Positions 54,969 through 63,602 of a DNA stretch of 64,000 bases are shown piece after piece; the first letter of the stretch is position 1, and the number at the start of each line of letters is the position of its first letter. The notes beneath the pieces were generated by a model that worked only from the letters and a program-made list of their open reading frames with translations, was not told the DNA's origin and ran no database searches. Source of the stretch: UBA7359 sp038142205 (GTDB lineage Bacteria; Pseudomonadota; Gammaproteobacteria; Eutrophobiales; Eutrophobiaceae); contig JAYQJO010000001.1 in the NCBI GenBank assembly GCA_038142205.1, forward strand, positions 2,108,001 through 2,172,000, in the 5' to 3' direction. The translations under genes were made by a program, and so were the position numbers.

Positions 54969-56495
54969 TTAACTCAAAAATTTCTGATAAGCTGGATTAT
55001 CGGTTTCTTTCCAGAATTTAATTCCTAATCCATCAACAAACTTCTGAAACTCAACGCGTTCTTCTTCTTTTACCTGAAAGCCGATTAAAACTCTTCCATA
55101 AGCAGCACCGTGATTGCGGTAATGGAATAAACTAATATTCCAGCGTTCGTTCATTTCATTTAGAAAATGCAATAAGGCGCCAGATCGTTCCGGAAACTCA
55201 ACGCGATAGATGACTTCATTTTCTGCCTGCGGTGCATGACCTCCGACCATGTAACGAATATGCATCTTCGCAATATCATCATTACTTAAATCAGTAACGT
55301 CATAACCTTTTTCAATCAATTGCCCTATTAGCGCGTCTTTCTCGGCGACACCTTTTTTAAGTTGAACACCAACAAAGACAAACGCATCATCATTATCGGA
55401 ATAACGATAATTAAACTCAGTAATTAAACGTGGCCCAAGATCATAACAAAGACGACGAAAACTACCGGGCCGTTCGGGAATGCCGATCACGAATAAACCT
55501 TCGCGGTTTTCACCTAAAGCAGAAAGTTCAGCAATATGCCGTAGACGATCAAAATTAACATTCGCTCCACTAAAAATCGCGACGAGTTCTTTATCGGTCA
55601 GCTGTTCTCTTTCAACATATTGCTTTAATCCAGCCAGAGCTAATGCACCAGCAGGTTCCGGTATTGAACGAGTATCCTCAAAAATATCTTTTACTGCCGC
55701 ACAGATATCATCAACGGTGACCAATAAAACTTCATCAACCAGTTCTTTGGAAATACGGTAGTTTTCTTCACCAACCTGTATCACCGCAGCGCCATCAGCA
55801 AAGATACCGATTTGTTCTAAAACAACGCGTTCATTTGCAGCAAATGCGGCTTGCATACTTGGCGCCTCATCATGTTCGACACCAATAATTTTAATGTCAG
55901 GGTGATTCTGTTTAATATAAACGGCGATACCCGCAATGAGTCCACCACCGCCAACAGGAACGAAAATCACATCAGGTTTGTTTGGATGCTGTTCCAATAA
56001 CTCAACGGCAACAGTTGCTTGTCCGGCAATAACCAAAGGATGGTCAAAAGGCGGGATATAACACATGCCCGTTTCTTCAGACAGTTTAAACGCATGATCT
56101 TTCGCTTCATCATAGGTATTACCGTACAAAATAACGTCAGCATTCATGCGTTTAACAGAGCCAACTTTAATATCCGGCGTTGTTTTCGGCATCACAATAA
56201 CAGCCTGCATATTCAGACCTTGCACTGCCATTGCGACACCTTGCGCATGATTACCCGCAGACGCAGTAATAACGCCGCGCTGTCGCTCATCGTCAGACAA
56301 TGAGGCAATCATATTGTAGGCGCCACGCAGCTTATAAGAAAAGACAGGCTGCTGATCTTCTCGCTTCAACCAGATATTATTGCCGTAGCGTTGTGTAAGT
56401 TGTGGCGCATGGTCCAGATCCGTGCGCTTGGCAACGGTATAGATGCGCTTTCCCGCTTCTTCAATTAACTTTTTGTATTCTTCAAACATTGGCAT
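54969..56495 (-). CDS. ilvA: Threonine ammonia-lyase, biosynthetic
   Basis: PLP enzyme making 2-oxobutyrate from Thr for isoleucine synthesis, about 508 residues. PLP Lys in FSYKLRGAYN, ITASAGNHAQGVA, VGGGGLIAGIA and the two C-terminal ACT-like regulatory repeats (FVIGIPERPGSFRRLC and YRVEFPERSGALLHFL) are all present, so feedback inhibition by Ile is expected. ATG 56495 or 56489 fits better than a longer frame starting at 56522. Divergent from rpiA, the same arrangement as in many gammaproteobacteria. Confidence 0.96.
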   Translation of the reverse strand: MPMFEEYKKLIEEAGKRIYTVAKRTDLDHAPQLTQRYGNNIWLKREDQQPVFSYKLRGAYNMIASLSDDERQRGVITASAGNHAQGVAMAVQGLNMQAVIVMPKTTPDIKVGSVKRMNADVILYGNTYDEAKDHAFKLSEETGMCYIPPFDHPLVIAGQATVAVELLEQHPNKPDVIFVPVGGGGLIAGIAVYIKQNHPDIKIIGVEHDEAPSMQAAFAANERVVLEQIGIFADGAAVIQVGEENYRISKELVDEVLLVTVDDICAAVKDIFEDTRSIPEPAGALALAGLKQYVEREQLTDKELVAIFSGANVNFDRLRHIAELSALGENREGLFVIGIPERPGSFRRLCYDLGPRLITEFNYRYSDNDDAFVFVGVQLKKGVAEKDALIGQLIEKGYDVTDLSNDDIAKMHIRYMVGGHAPQAENEVIYRVEFPERSGALLHFLNEMNERWNISLFHYRNHGAAYGRVLIGFQVKEEERVEFQKFVDGLGIKFWKETDNPAYQKFLS

Positions 56496-56542
56496 AAGAT
56501 AACATTTAACATCATGTCCCACTAATTAAGCGGAGCGAGTTT

Positions 56543-57196
56543 ATGTCACAAGATGACAGAAAAAAAGAGGTTGCCAAAGCAGCGATAAAATATATTGAAG
56601 ACAACAGCATTGTCGGCGTTGGCACTGGCAGTACGGTAAACTTTTTTATTGAGGAACTGGGAAACATAAAAGATCGTATTAAAGGTGCTATTTCCAGCTC
56701 TGTTGCCAGCGAAGAATTACTAAAGCAGCAAGGTATTCCAGTTTTATCCTTAAACGATGTGAACGAGATTCCTGTATATGTTGATGGTGCTGATGAAACG
56801 ACAGAGCAACGTCATTTAATTAAAGGCGGTGGTGGCGCATTAACCAGAGAGAAAATAGTTGCAGCAGCAAGTAAACAATTTGTTTGTATTGTTGATGACA
56901 GTAAATTGGTACCAGTATTAGGAAATTTTCCTTTACCTATCGAAGTTATCCCGATGGCACAAAACCATGTTGCAAGACAGCTTGCAAAACTGGGCGGCCA
57001 GCCCAAACTACGCGAAGGCTTCGTTACTGATAACAGTAATCTCATACTTGATGTGCATAATATGAAGATAGAAAAACCTGTAGAATTAGAACAAGAATTA
57101 AACGGAATCGTTGGCGTTGTAACAAACGGGCTTTTTGCACAGAGAGCGGCTGATATTGTCTTGATTGCCAGCAATGATGGAGTAAAAAAACTGTAA
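56543..57196 (+). CDS. rpiA: Ribose-5-phosphate isomerase A
   Basis: 217 residues. It interconverts ribose 5-phosphate and ribulose 5-phosphate, linking the pentose phosphate and Calvin pathways (the phosphoribulokinase substrate). VGVGTGSTVNFFIEEL, VYVDGADETTEQRHLIKGGGGALTREKI and FPLPIEVIPMA carry the catalytic residues. A good GGAG ribosome site precedes the ATG. Single gene, divergent from ilvA. Confidence 0.97.
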   Translation: MSQDDRKKEVAKAAIKYIEDNSIVGVGTGSTVNFFIEELGNIKDRIKGAISSSVASEELLKQQGIPVLSLNDVNEIPVYVDGADETTEQRHLIKGGGGALTREKIVAAASKQFVCIVDDSKLVPVLGNFPLPIEVIPMAQNHVARQLAKLGGQPKLREGFVTDNSNLILDVHNMKIEKPVELEQELNGIVGVVTNGLFAQRAADIVLIASNDGVKKL

Positions 57197-57314
57197 TTTG
57201 TGCAGTATGTCGCTAATTCAATACATTAATATTGGCTAAATGGTCATAAATTAGATTACAATTAGGCTTAAAAACGAACCGCTTAAAAACTTTCATTTAT
57301 TAGGGAACAAACAG

Positions 57315-57467
57315 ATGCTTTTTTATATTGTCTACATCTTGTCAGTTATCGTGCTTGTTTTACATTTCACTGGTTTTCTAGCACGTAGAAATATGGAATG
57401 GGTCGTCCTTCTTGCGGCCGTCGCAATTTTCGCTGTGAATATTCTCGACTTCCTCAAAATAATTTAG
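57315..57467 (+). CDS. Small two-helix membrane protein
   Basis: 50 residues, with helices at about 2-24 (LFYIVYILSVIVLVLHFTG) and 30-46 (VVLLAAVAIFAVNILDF) separated by ARRNMEW. An AGGGAA ribosome site precedes the ATG at 57315. It is too short for confident family assignment, but the amphipathic break, ribosome site and 24-bp spacing to dtd suggest a real gene co-transcribed with dtd. Confidence 0.6.
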   Translation: MLFYIVYILSVIVLVLHFTGFLARRNMEWVVLLAAVAIFAVNILDFLKII

Positions 57468-57491
57468 CTGTACCTTAACTCCAGTCAGCAA

Positions 57492-57929
57492 ATGATTGGA
57501 TTACTACAACGTGTTAGCCAGGCTTCGGTAAATATCGACAATGCAACTGTCGCCTCAATAAACTCCGGTCTTTTAGTATTAATTGGCATTGAAAAAAGCG
57601 ATACACAAAGTAATGCCGAAAAACTATTCGATAAAATAATAAACTATCGCGTCTTTGCCGATAGCGAAGATAAAATGAATCTCAGCCTTAAAGACACAAA
57701 TGGCGGTTTAATATTAGTCCCGCAATTTACTCTGGCAGCAGATACGCAAAAAGGCCTACGCCCGAGTTTTTCCAACGCTGCTGCGCCCAATCAGGCAAAA
57801 CCTCTATTTGATTATTTAATTGAACATGCTAATGAACAATATAACGCCGTTGGCTCAGGTGTGTTCAGTGCAGATATGCAAGTCAGCTTGATTAATGATG
57901 GACCCGTGACATTCTGGCTTCAACAGTAA
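57492..57929 (+). CDS. dtd: D-aminoacyl-tRNA deacylase
   Basis: 145 residues, the length of E. coli Dtd. It hydrolyses D-aminoacyl-tRNAs for chiral proofreading. The characteristic motifs PQFTLAADTQKGLRPSF and NDGPVTFWLQ (Gly-cis-Pro) are present; MIGLLQRVSQASV is the usual start. It follows the small membrane protein by 24 bp. Confidence 0.96.
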   Translation: MIGLLQRVSQASVNIDNATVASINSGLLVLIGIEKSDTQSNAEKLFDKIINYRVFADSEDKMNLSLKDTNGGLILVPQFTLAADTQKGLRPSFSNAAAPNQAKPLFDYLIEHANEQYNAVGSGVFSADMQVSLINDGPVTFWLQQ

Positions 57930-57931
57930 GC

Positions 57932-58120
57932 TCAAAACATTACGATAAATGCGGCAATAATTGAAACAATAACGATTGCTGCTCCGACTATTTTTTGTTT
58001 TACTTCTATTATATTCTTTTCGAATTTCTTTTTATAGAAATGATTCAGTGACAGGAATATTACCATCACCGCAATAGTGGCGATGAAACCTATTAATTCA
58101 TTTCTCAAATCGCTAGCCAA
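57932..58120 (-). CDS. Small membrane protein overlapping hemF
   Basis: 62 residues, with helices near 10-26 (GFIATIAVMVIFLSLNHF) and 44-61 (VGAAIVIVSIIAAFIV) joined by a basic loop. The TTG start (58118-58120) lies inside the last codons of hemF, so translation would be coupled. There is no homologue I recognise. The alternate frame and strong hydrophobicity make it plausible but not certain. Confidence 0.55.
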   Translation of the reverse strand: MASDLRNELIGFIATIAVMVIFLSLNHFYKKKFEKNIIEVKQKIVGAAIVIVSIIAAFIVMF

Positions 58121-59013
58121 TCCTGTGGCTTTAGAAACACATCATAAAGCTCAGCTTCAGCCGAACCTGCTTCTGGTTGATAGTCATATTGCCAGCGTAC
58201 CAATGGTGGCAGGGACATGAGTATTGATTCTGTACGACCGCCTGATTGCAAGCCAAATAACGTCCCGCGATCATAAACCAGATTAAACTCGACGTAACGC
58301 CCGCGACGATAAAGTTGGAATTGACGCTCTCGTTCACCGTATTCAGTATCCTTACGCTTCTCAACGAGTGGTAAGTAGGCCTTCAGGAAATGATCGCCCA
58401 CGCTTTGCATAAAATTGAAACAGTGTTCGAAACCTTCTTCATTCAAATCATCATAAAATAAACCACCAATGCCACGTGATTCATGGCGGTGTTTTAAATA
58501 AAAATAATCATCACACCATTTTTTATACTTTGCATACTTGTCTTCGCCAAAGCTATCACAGGCAGCTTTCGCTGCTTCATGCCAAAAACGCGCATCTTCT
58601 TTAAAACCGTAATACGGTGTTAAATCAAAGCCACCACCAAACCACCAGATGGGTTTTTCACCTTCTTTCTCCGCAATAAAAAAACGGACATTCATATGTG
58701 TTGTTGGCACATAGGGGTTTAATGGATGGATAACCAAAGAATCTCCCAACGCCTGAAATGATCTCCCGGCTAATTCGGGGCGACTTGCCGTCGCCGACGG
58801 CGGTAATTTATCACCAAATACATGGGAAAAATTTATACCTCCTTGTTCGAATATTTGACCGCCGTTCATCACGCGAGTACGGCCACCACCACCCCCTTCA
58901 CGCTGCCACTCATCTTCTCGCAATTCCAATTTGCTATCCATTTGCAGTAAAGCAGTTGATGTCTGGTCCTGTAGGCCTAGTAAATACTGCTTAATACTAT
59001 CAATATCGATCAT
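58105..59013 (-). CDS. hemF: Oxygen-dependent coproporphyrinogen III oxidase
   Basis: 302 residues. It decarboxylates coproporphyrinogen III to protoporphyrinogen IX with O2. WQREGGGGGRTRVMNGGQIF, NPYVPTTHMNVRFF, WWFGGGFDLTPYYGF and GTLFGLQSGGRTESILMSLPP match HemF. This shows at least partly aerobic haem synthesis. Divergent from hisB. Confidence 0.97.
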   Translation of the reverse strand: MIDIDSIKQYLLGLQDQTSTALLQMDSKLELREDEWQREGGGGGRTRVMNGGQIFEQGGINFSHVFGDKLPPSATASRPELAGRSFQALGDSLVIHPLNPYVPTTHMNVRFFIAEKEGEKPIWWFGGGFDLTPYYGFKEDARFWHEAAKAACDSFGEDKYAKYKKWCDDYFYLKHRHESRGIGGLFYDDLNEEGFEHCFNFMQSVGDHFLKAYLPLVEKRKDTEYGERERQFQLYRRGRYVEFNLVYDRGTLFGLQSGGRTESILMSLPPLVRWQYDYQPEAGSAEAELYDVFLKPQDWLAI

Positions 59014-59108
59014 TTCTACCCCTATTACGGATAATTCATTGTATTTCTTTGTAATAATGCGACTTAAGGTTATCCTATCACGCTTATTTTTTCAGGTAAT
59101 ACAGGATT

Positions 59109-59702
59109 ATGGCAAACCGTAGTGCAACAATAAAACGAGACACCAAAGAAACACAAATCGAGGTTTCAATAAATCTCGACGGAACAGGCAAAGCCGATCT
59201 GGATATTGGCGTTCCATTTCTGGAGCACATGATTGATCAGATTGCACGTCATGGCATGTTCGATTTGGAGATTAAAGCCAGCGGTGACTTGGAAATTGAT
59301 GCGCATCACACAGTTGAAGATGTGGGCATTACTCTCGGCCAAGCTTTTACTAAAGCACTAGGCGACAAAAAAGGTATACGTCGTTATGCGCATGCTTATG
59401 TACCGCTCGATGAAGCATTGTCTCGTGTCGTTATAGACTGCTCAGGTCGTCCCGGTCTTGAATATAATGCAAATTATCCAAGAGCAAGAGTTGGCGATTT
59501 TGATGTAGATTTAGTGTTTGAATTCTTTCAAGGTTTTATTAACCACGCGATGATGAGTTTACACATTGATAGCATTCGTGGGCGTAACTCACATCACATA
59601 GCAGAAACAATATTTAAAGCCTTTGGACGTGCTTTACGCGCTGCAGTGGAAATTGATCCGCGTATGGAAGGGATATTACCTTCAACAAAGGGCGCACTTT
59701 AA
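59109..59702 (+). CDS. hisB: Imidazoleglycerol-phosphate dehydratase
   Basis: 197 residues, the monofunctional form without the phosphatase domain of E. coli HisB. FLEHMIDQIARHGMFDL, DAHHTVEDVGITLGQA and HHIAETIFKAFGRAL carry the metal-binding His/Glu. Followed by hisH after 23 bp. Confidence 0.97.
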   Translation: MANRSATIKRDTKETQIEVSINLDGTGKADLDIGVPFLEHMIDQIARHGMFDLEIKASGDLEIDAHHTVEDVGITLGQAFTKALGDKKGIRRYAHAYVPLDEALSRVVIDCSGRPGLEYNANYPRARVGDFDVDLVFEFFQGFINHAMMSLHIDSIRGRNSHHIAETIFKAFGRALRAAVEIDPRMEGILPSTKGAL

Positions 59703-59725
59703 AAATTACTTCATAGAAATTTCTT

Positions 59726-60373
59726 ATGTCTAAAGTTGTTGTTCTTGATTACGGTAGCAGTAATCTTCGCTCTGTTGCTAAAGCACTGGAAACGGTTGCT
59801 GGCAAAGATCACTCAATCACGGTCAGCAATAAAATAGAAACCATTCTAGCTGCTGATAAAGTCGTCTTTCCCGGGCAAGGTGCGATTGGCCAGGCCATGT
59901 CGCATTTAAAAGAGCAGGCACTCGATGATGTTATTCGTGAATGTATTTTAAACAAACCTTTTCTCGGTATTTGCCTTGGTTTACAAATGTTAATGGAACA
60001 CAGTGAAGAAGACGGTGGTGTGGAAGGTTTAGGTATTCTACCGGGTGATGTTGTTCGTTTTGAAGATAACGTTAAAGACGAACAAGGGAATGCTTATAAA
60101 ATTCCTTCAATGGGCTGGAATAAAGTATTTCAGATTAAAGAGCATCCTTTATGGCAAGGTATTGAAGAAGGTAGTCGTTTCTATTTTGTACACAGTTATT
60201 ATGTTGATGCGAAACAAGAATCAGATATTGCTGCGAATACAGATTATATTTGTCGCTACACTTCAGCCGCGGCAAGAGATAATTTATTTGCGACGCAATT
60301 TCATCCTGAAAAAAGCCAGCATGCCGGGCTAACACTTTTAAAAAATTTCATAAACTGGGATGGTGAAAACTAA
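59726..60373 (+). CDS. hisH: Imidazole glycerol phosphate synthase, glutamine amidotransferase subunit
   Basis: 215 residues, class I GATase. Cys in GICLGLQMLMEHSEEDGG and His-Glu in QFHPEKSQHAG form the triad. It supplies ammonia to HisF. hisA and hisF, which usually follow, are not here: the next gene is deaD on the opposite strand. So the his pathway is split in this genome. Confidence 0.96.
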   Translation: MSKVVVLDYGSSNLRSVAKALETVAGKDHSITVSNKIETILAADKVVFPGQGAIGQAMSHLKEQALDDVIRECILNKPFLGICLGLQMLMEHSEEDGGVEGLGILPGDVVRFEDNVKDEQGNAYKIPSMGWNKVFQIKEHPLWQGIEEGSRFYFVHSYYVDAKQESDIAANTDYICRYTSAAARDNLFATQFHPEKSQHAGLTLLKNFINWDGEN

Positions 60374-60446
60374 ATACCTTAATAAAGAGTAATAATTGTA
60401 TTCATCGTATTACACATATCAGAGAATATTAATCGAGAATAGATAA

Positions 60447-62252
60447 TTAACTGCCAGATTTAGGTTTCCGCGCACGTTTTTCCAGACCTTTAGCACGTTT
60501 GCGTTTTTCAGCAGACGTTTTATTTTGCTTCTTTTTCTTTGGCTTCTTCGGCTCTTCGTTTTTCTCACCTAAACGCGTGATATTTAACTGTTGATTAACA
60601 ACCCAGACTTTCTTTAGTTCGCGGAAAATTTCTCTCGGCATACCTATAGGCAAATCAACTATTGAATGATCATCGTATATCGTGACGTTCTTAATATATT
60701 GGCTATCAACACCAGCTTCATTCGCAATTGCACCGACGATATTATTAACCTTTACATCATGCTCATTACCCACTTCAATACGGAAACGTTCCATATCTCT
60801 ATCTGGTTTTGATTGTCTCGGTCTTTTTCTTTATCATCATTTCGTGCGGCTCTATCACGCGTGTTTTCTTTACTTCCTGAACGGCTTTTATTACGTCCTC
60901 GTTCATTTTTTTTCTTGTTTCACTGGTTTAACAAAGAATGGTTCCGAACCTTGCGCTATTTTTGCTAAAGCAGCCGCGACTTCTATAGCAGAGCGACCGG
61001 TTTCTGTTTGATACTCCTCAATAATTGAATTAAATAATTCAACATCTTCGTTTTCCAATGTGTCGGTGATCTTTTGTTTAAAACGTTGAATGCGATCCTG
61101 ATTGATTGTTTCTGCCGTTGGTAACTGCATACGATCAATCTTTTTGCCCGTAACTTTTTCGATCATGTTTAATAATCGTTTTTCACGATTCGTCACAAAC
61201 AATATAGCTTCACCTTCACGTCCTGCACGGCCTGTGCGACCAATACGATGTGTATAAGCTTCCGGATCACTGGGTATATCGTAATTAATGACATGGCTGA
61301 TACGTTCTACATCCAGACCACGCGCGGCAACATCCGTCGCGATTATCATATCCAGTTTGCCAGCCTTTAGTTTATGTATCGTTTGCTCACGAATCTTTTG
61401 TGTTAAATCACCATTCAATGCTGTACTGGCATAACCACGTGCGGCTAATTTTTCAGATAACTCAATCGTTTCAACTTTAGTGCGAACAAAAATAATAATC
61501 GCATTAAACGTCATGCTCTCAAGGATGGTTGTTAAGGCTTCCAGTTTTTGTCTGCCATTCACAATCATATAACGCTGACGAATTGTATCGGCGGTAATGT
61601 TTTTTGTTTTGATTGTTATCTGTTCTGGCTCGTTTAAATAATTTTTCGATATTTTCCGAATCTCGGGCGGCATCGTTGCTGAGAACAACGCAATCTGACG
61701 TTGCTTAGGTAATTGTTCCAACACCCATTCAACATCTTCAATAAAACCCATGCGTAACATTTCATCGGCTTCATCCAGAACCAGACACTTTAATTGCTCC
61801 AGTTTCAAGGTGCCTCGACGCATATGATCCATAACCCGACCCGGCGTTCCGACAACTACGTGTACACCACGTTTCAGCTGACGTAATTGCACACCGTATT
61901 CCTGCCCGCCATAAATCGGTAAAACATGAAAGCCGTTCATAAAACTGGCGTATTTTTGGAATGCTTCAGCAACCTGAATCGCTAACTCGCGTGTTGGTGC
62001 TAATACCAGAACCTGTGGCGTTTTCTGCTTAAGATCGGTTTTTGACAATAATGGTAAAGCAAAAGCAGCGGTTTTACCGGTACCGGTTTGAGCCTGCCCG
62101 ATGACATCACGACCTTCTAAAACATGCGGGATAATTTCTGCTTGAATCGGTGAGGGCGTTTCATATCCGACTTTTTTCACCGCTTTCATAACATTGGCAG
62201 AAAGTGATAGATCGTCGAATTTCAGGTTAGGGGAGTCGTCAGTTTTGCTCAT
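60447..62252 (-). CDS. deaD: DEAD-box RNA helicase DeaD/CsdA, linker broken by two compensating indels
   Basis: The helicase core (60903-62252) has Q motif, AQTGTGKTAAFALPLL, PTRELAIQ, DEADEMLRMGF, SAT, and HRIGRTGRAGREG. The C-terminal part (60447-60794) has the DbpA-type RNA-binding domain and a basic KKP-rich tail. Both are in the same frame. Between them 60795-60903 reads as linker only in another frame (NERGRNKSRSGSKENTRDRA), so there are two opposite indels: A8 run at 60906-60913 (one too many) and an A5 run near 60826 (one too few). The full protein is about 601 residues. The role is ribosome assembly and mRNA unwinding at low temperature. Confidence 0.9.
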
Positions 62253-62407
62253 GGGGCTTTCCTTTTGGAATAAATACAGTATTACAACCTGCTATTAGGA
62301 TTATAGACTAGCCAACAACAAGCGGACGCGCAGTATACGGGCTTAATAGCGCGAAACAAGCAAATATAGCAATCAAATTGAAATATATAGGACTGGTAAT
62401 CAAGATT

Positions 62408-62726
62408 ATGAATAAGTCACGACAATCCCTAACCGAATATATCATTACATTTAGCATAATTTCTGCAGGTACTTCTGCTATCGTTATCAACCACTTACAC
62501 GTTGGCGCCATGACACATATGGGCATTGCTTTGGTTTTTGTACTGGCCGTTGCAGCCGTTATCTACAGTTTTAGGTGATATTTCTGCAGCATATATCAAC
62601 CCGGCAGTGACTATCGCATTCGACTTAGCGAATCGCTTTTCGAAAAACTAAGTCGCGCCTTATGTCATTTAACAAATACTTGGTGCTATTGCGGCAAGCC
62701 TAGTCGTATCAATCAATCATAAATGA
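62408..62726 (+). pseudogene. Remnant of a MIP-family aquaporin/glycerol channel
   Basis: The ATG at 62408 opens NKSRQSLTEYIITFSIISAG and VGAMTHMGIALVFVLAVAAV, the first helices of a MIP channel. After a frameshift in TTTT (62569-62572), GDISAAYINPAVTIAFDLAN carries the first NPA box. Further frame changes and a TAA after APYVI lead to QILGAIAASLVVSINHK and a stop. The second half of the channel, with its NPA box, is missing. Several lesions plus truncation indicate genuine decay. Near the Acr3 gene it may once have been an arsenite-conducting channel. Confidence 0.8.
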
Positions 62727-62728
62727 AT

Positions 62729-62761
62729 CGACTGGAGCAAAGCGTTAAGGATATCCAGTCG
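62729..62761. repeat. Inverted repeat downstream of the aquaporin remnant
   Basis: CGACTGGA (62729-62736) and TCCAGTCG (62754-62761) pair perfectly across 17 bases. Imperfect pairing continues outside (AATCAAT near 62711 with ATTGATT near 62771). It may be a decayed terminator or the trace of the event that truncated the channel gene. Confidence 0.45.
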
Positions 62762-62882
62762 GCGACGTTCATTGATTTGTTAAATGCATTGCTTTCCTAG
62801 CTAATCAGTAGAATCTTTAGACTTTTCGTTTGGTCATTTATCTATGATAGCTGGCTGAGCGCTCAATCATTGAGGCAGCCAA

Positions 62883-63539
62883 ATGACAACCTTACGTTTA
62901 TGTTACCAAACCATTGAGTTTGGAAAGATAGATATCCATCTTTGTACACTCCGCAATAAACAAGAATTTCACGATCCAGAAGGTATTGCTGAAGCATTAG
63001 GAATTTCTTCCGCCACCTGGCCCTATTTCGGACTTGTGTGGCCGTCAAGTTTAGTTCTGGCTCACTTTGTTTGTAACTATGATATTGGCTACAAACGAGT
63101 TCTAGAGATCGGATGTGGCACTGCGCTCAGTAGTTTACTGCTGAATAAGCAGCAGCTAGATATTACAGCCACTGATTATCACCCTGAAGTAGAGACTTTT
63201 TTAAATAGAAATTCCAAGCTTAACGGGGACGCAAACATTCCTTTTGAGAGAACGAGTTGGGCAGACAATAATGATAATTTAGGACGTTTTGATTTGATAA
63301 TTGGCAGTGATCTACTGTATGAAGATGAGCATATAGAATTGCTTTCTGACTTTATTCAAGAACACTCAAACGCAAAATGTGAAGTGATAATTGTAGATCC
63401 TGGCCGTGGAAGGAAAAATAAGCTTGCGAAAAAAATGCTTAATCTTGGTTATACTTCTTCGTTTTTTAAACCTGAGAATACAGAATATTTAAACGTCGAT
63501 TTTAAAGGCTATATTCTAAAATTTGTGCGTACTATTTAG
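62883..63539 (+). CDS. Class I SAM-dependent methyltransferase (METTL21-like)
   Basis: 218 residues. SAM motif VLEIGCGTALSSLLL, acidic loop ATDYHPEV, and GSDLLYEDEH, the DxxY-type motif of the lysine-methyltransferase group (Methyltransf_16). Such enzymes methylate Lys or His on proteins. The substrate here is unknown. It lies between the aquaporin remnant and the arsenite exporter, without clear operon links; it is not an ArsM arsenite methylase by motif. Confidence 0.85.
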   Translation: MTTLRLCYQTIEFGKIDIHLCTLRNKQEFHDPEGIAEALGISSATWPYFGLVWPSSLVLAHFVCNYDIGYKRVLEIGCGTALSSLLLNKQQLDITATDYHPEVETFLNRNSKLNGDANIPFERTSWADNNDNLGRFDLIIGSDLLYEDEHIELLSDFIQEHSNAKCEVIIVDPGRGRKNKLAKKMLNLGYTSSFFKPENTEYLNVDFKGYILKFVRTI

Positions 63540-63602
63540 GCATTTAACGCTAACAAGGAGATAGTACGAAATTTATCGATTCTTGATTTCCTTCAGCTAA
63601 TT

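Noticed and set aside
62729..62761. Integron attC site
   Set aside because: The inverted repeat lacks the GTTRRRY/RYYYAAC core sites and there is no integrase or cassette array.
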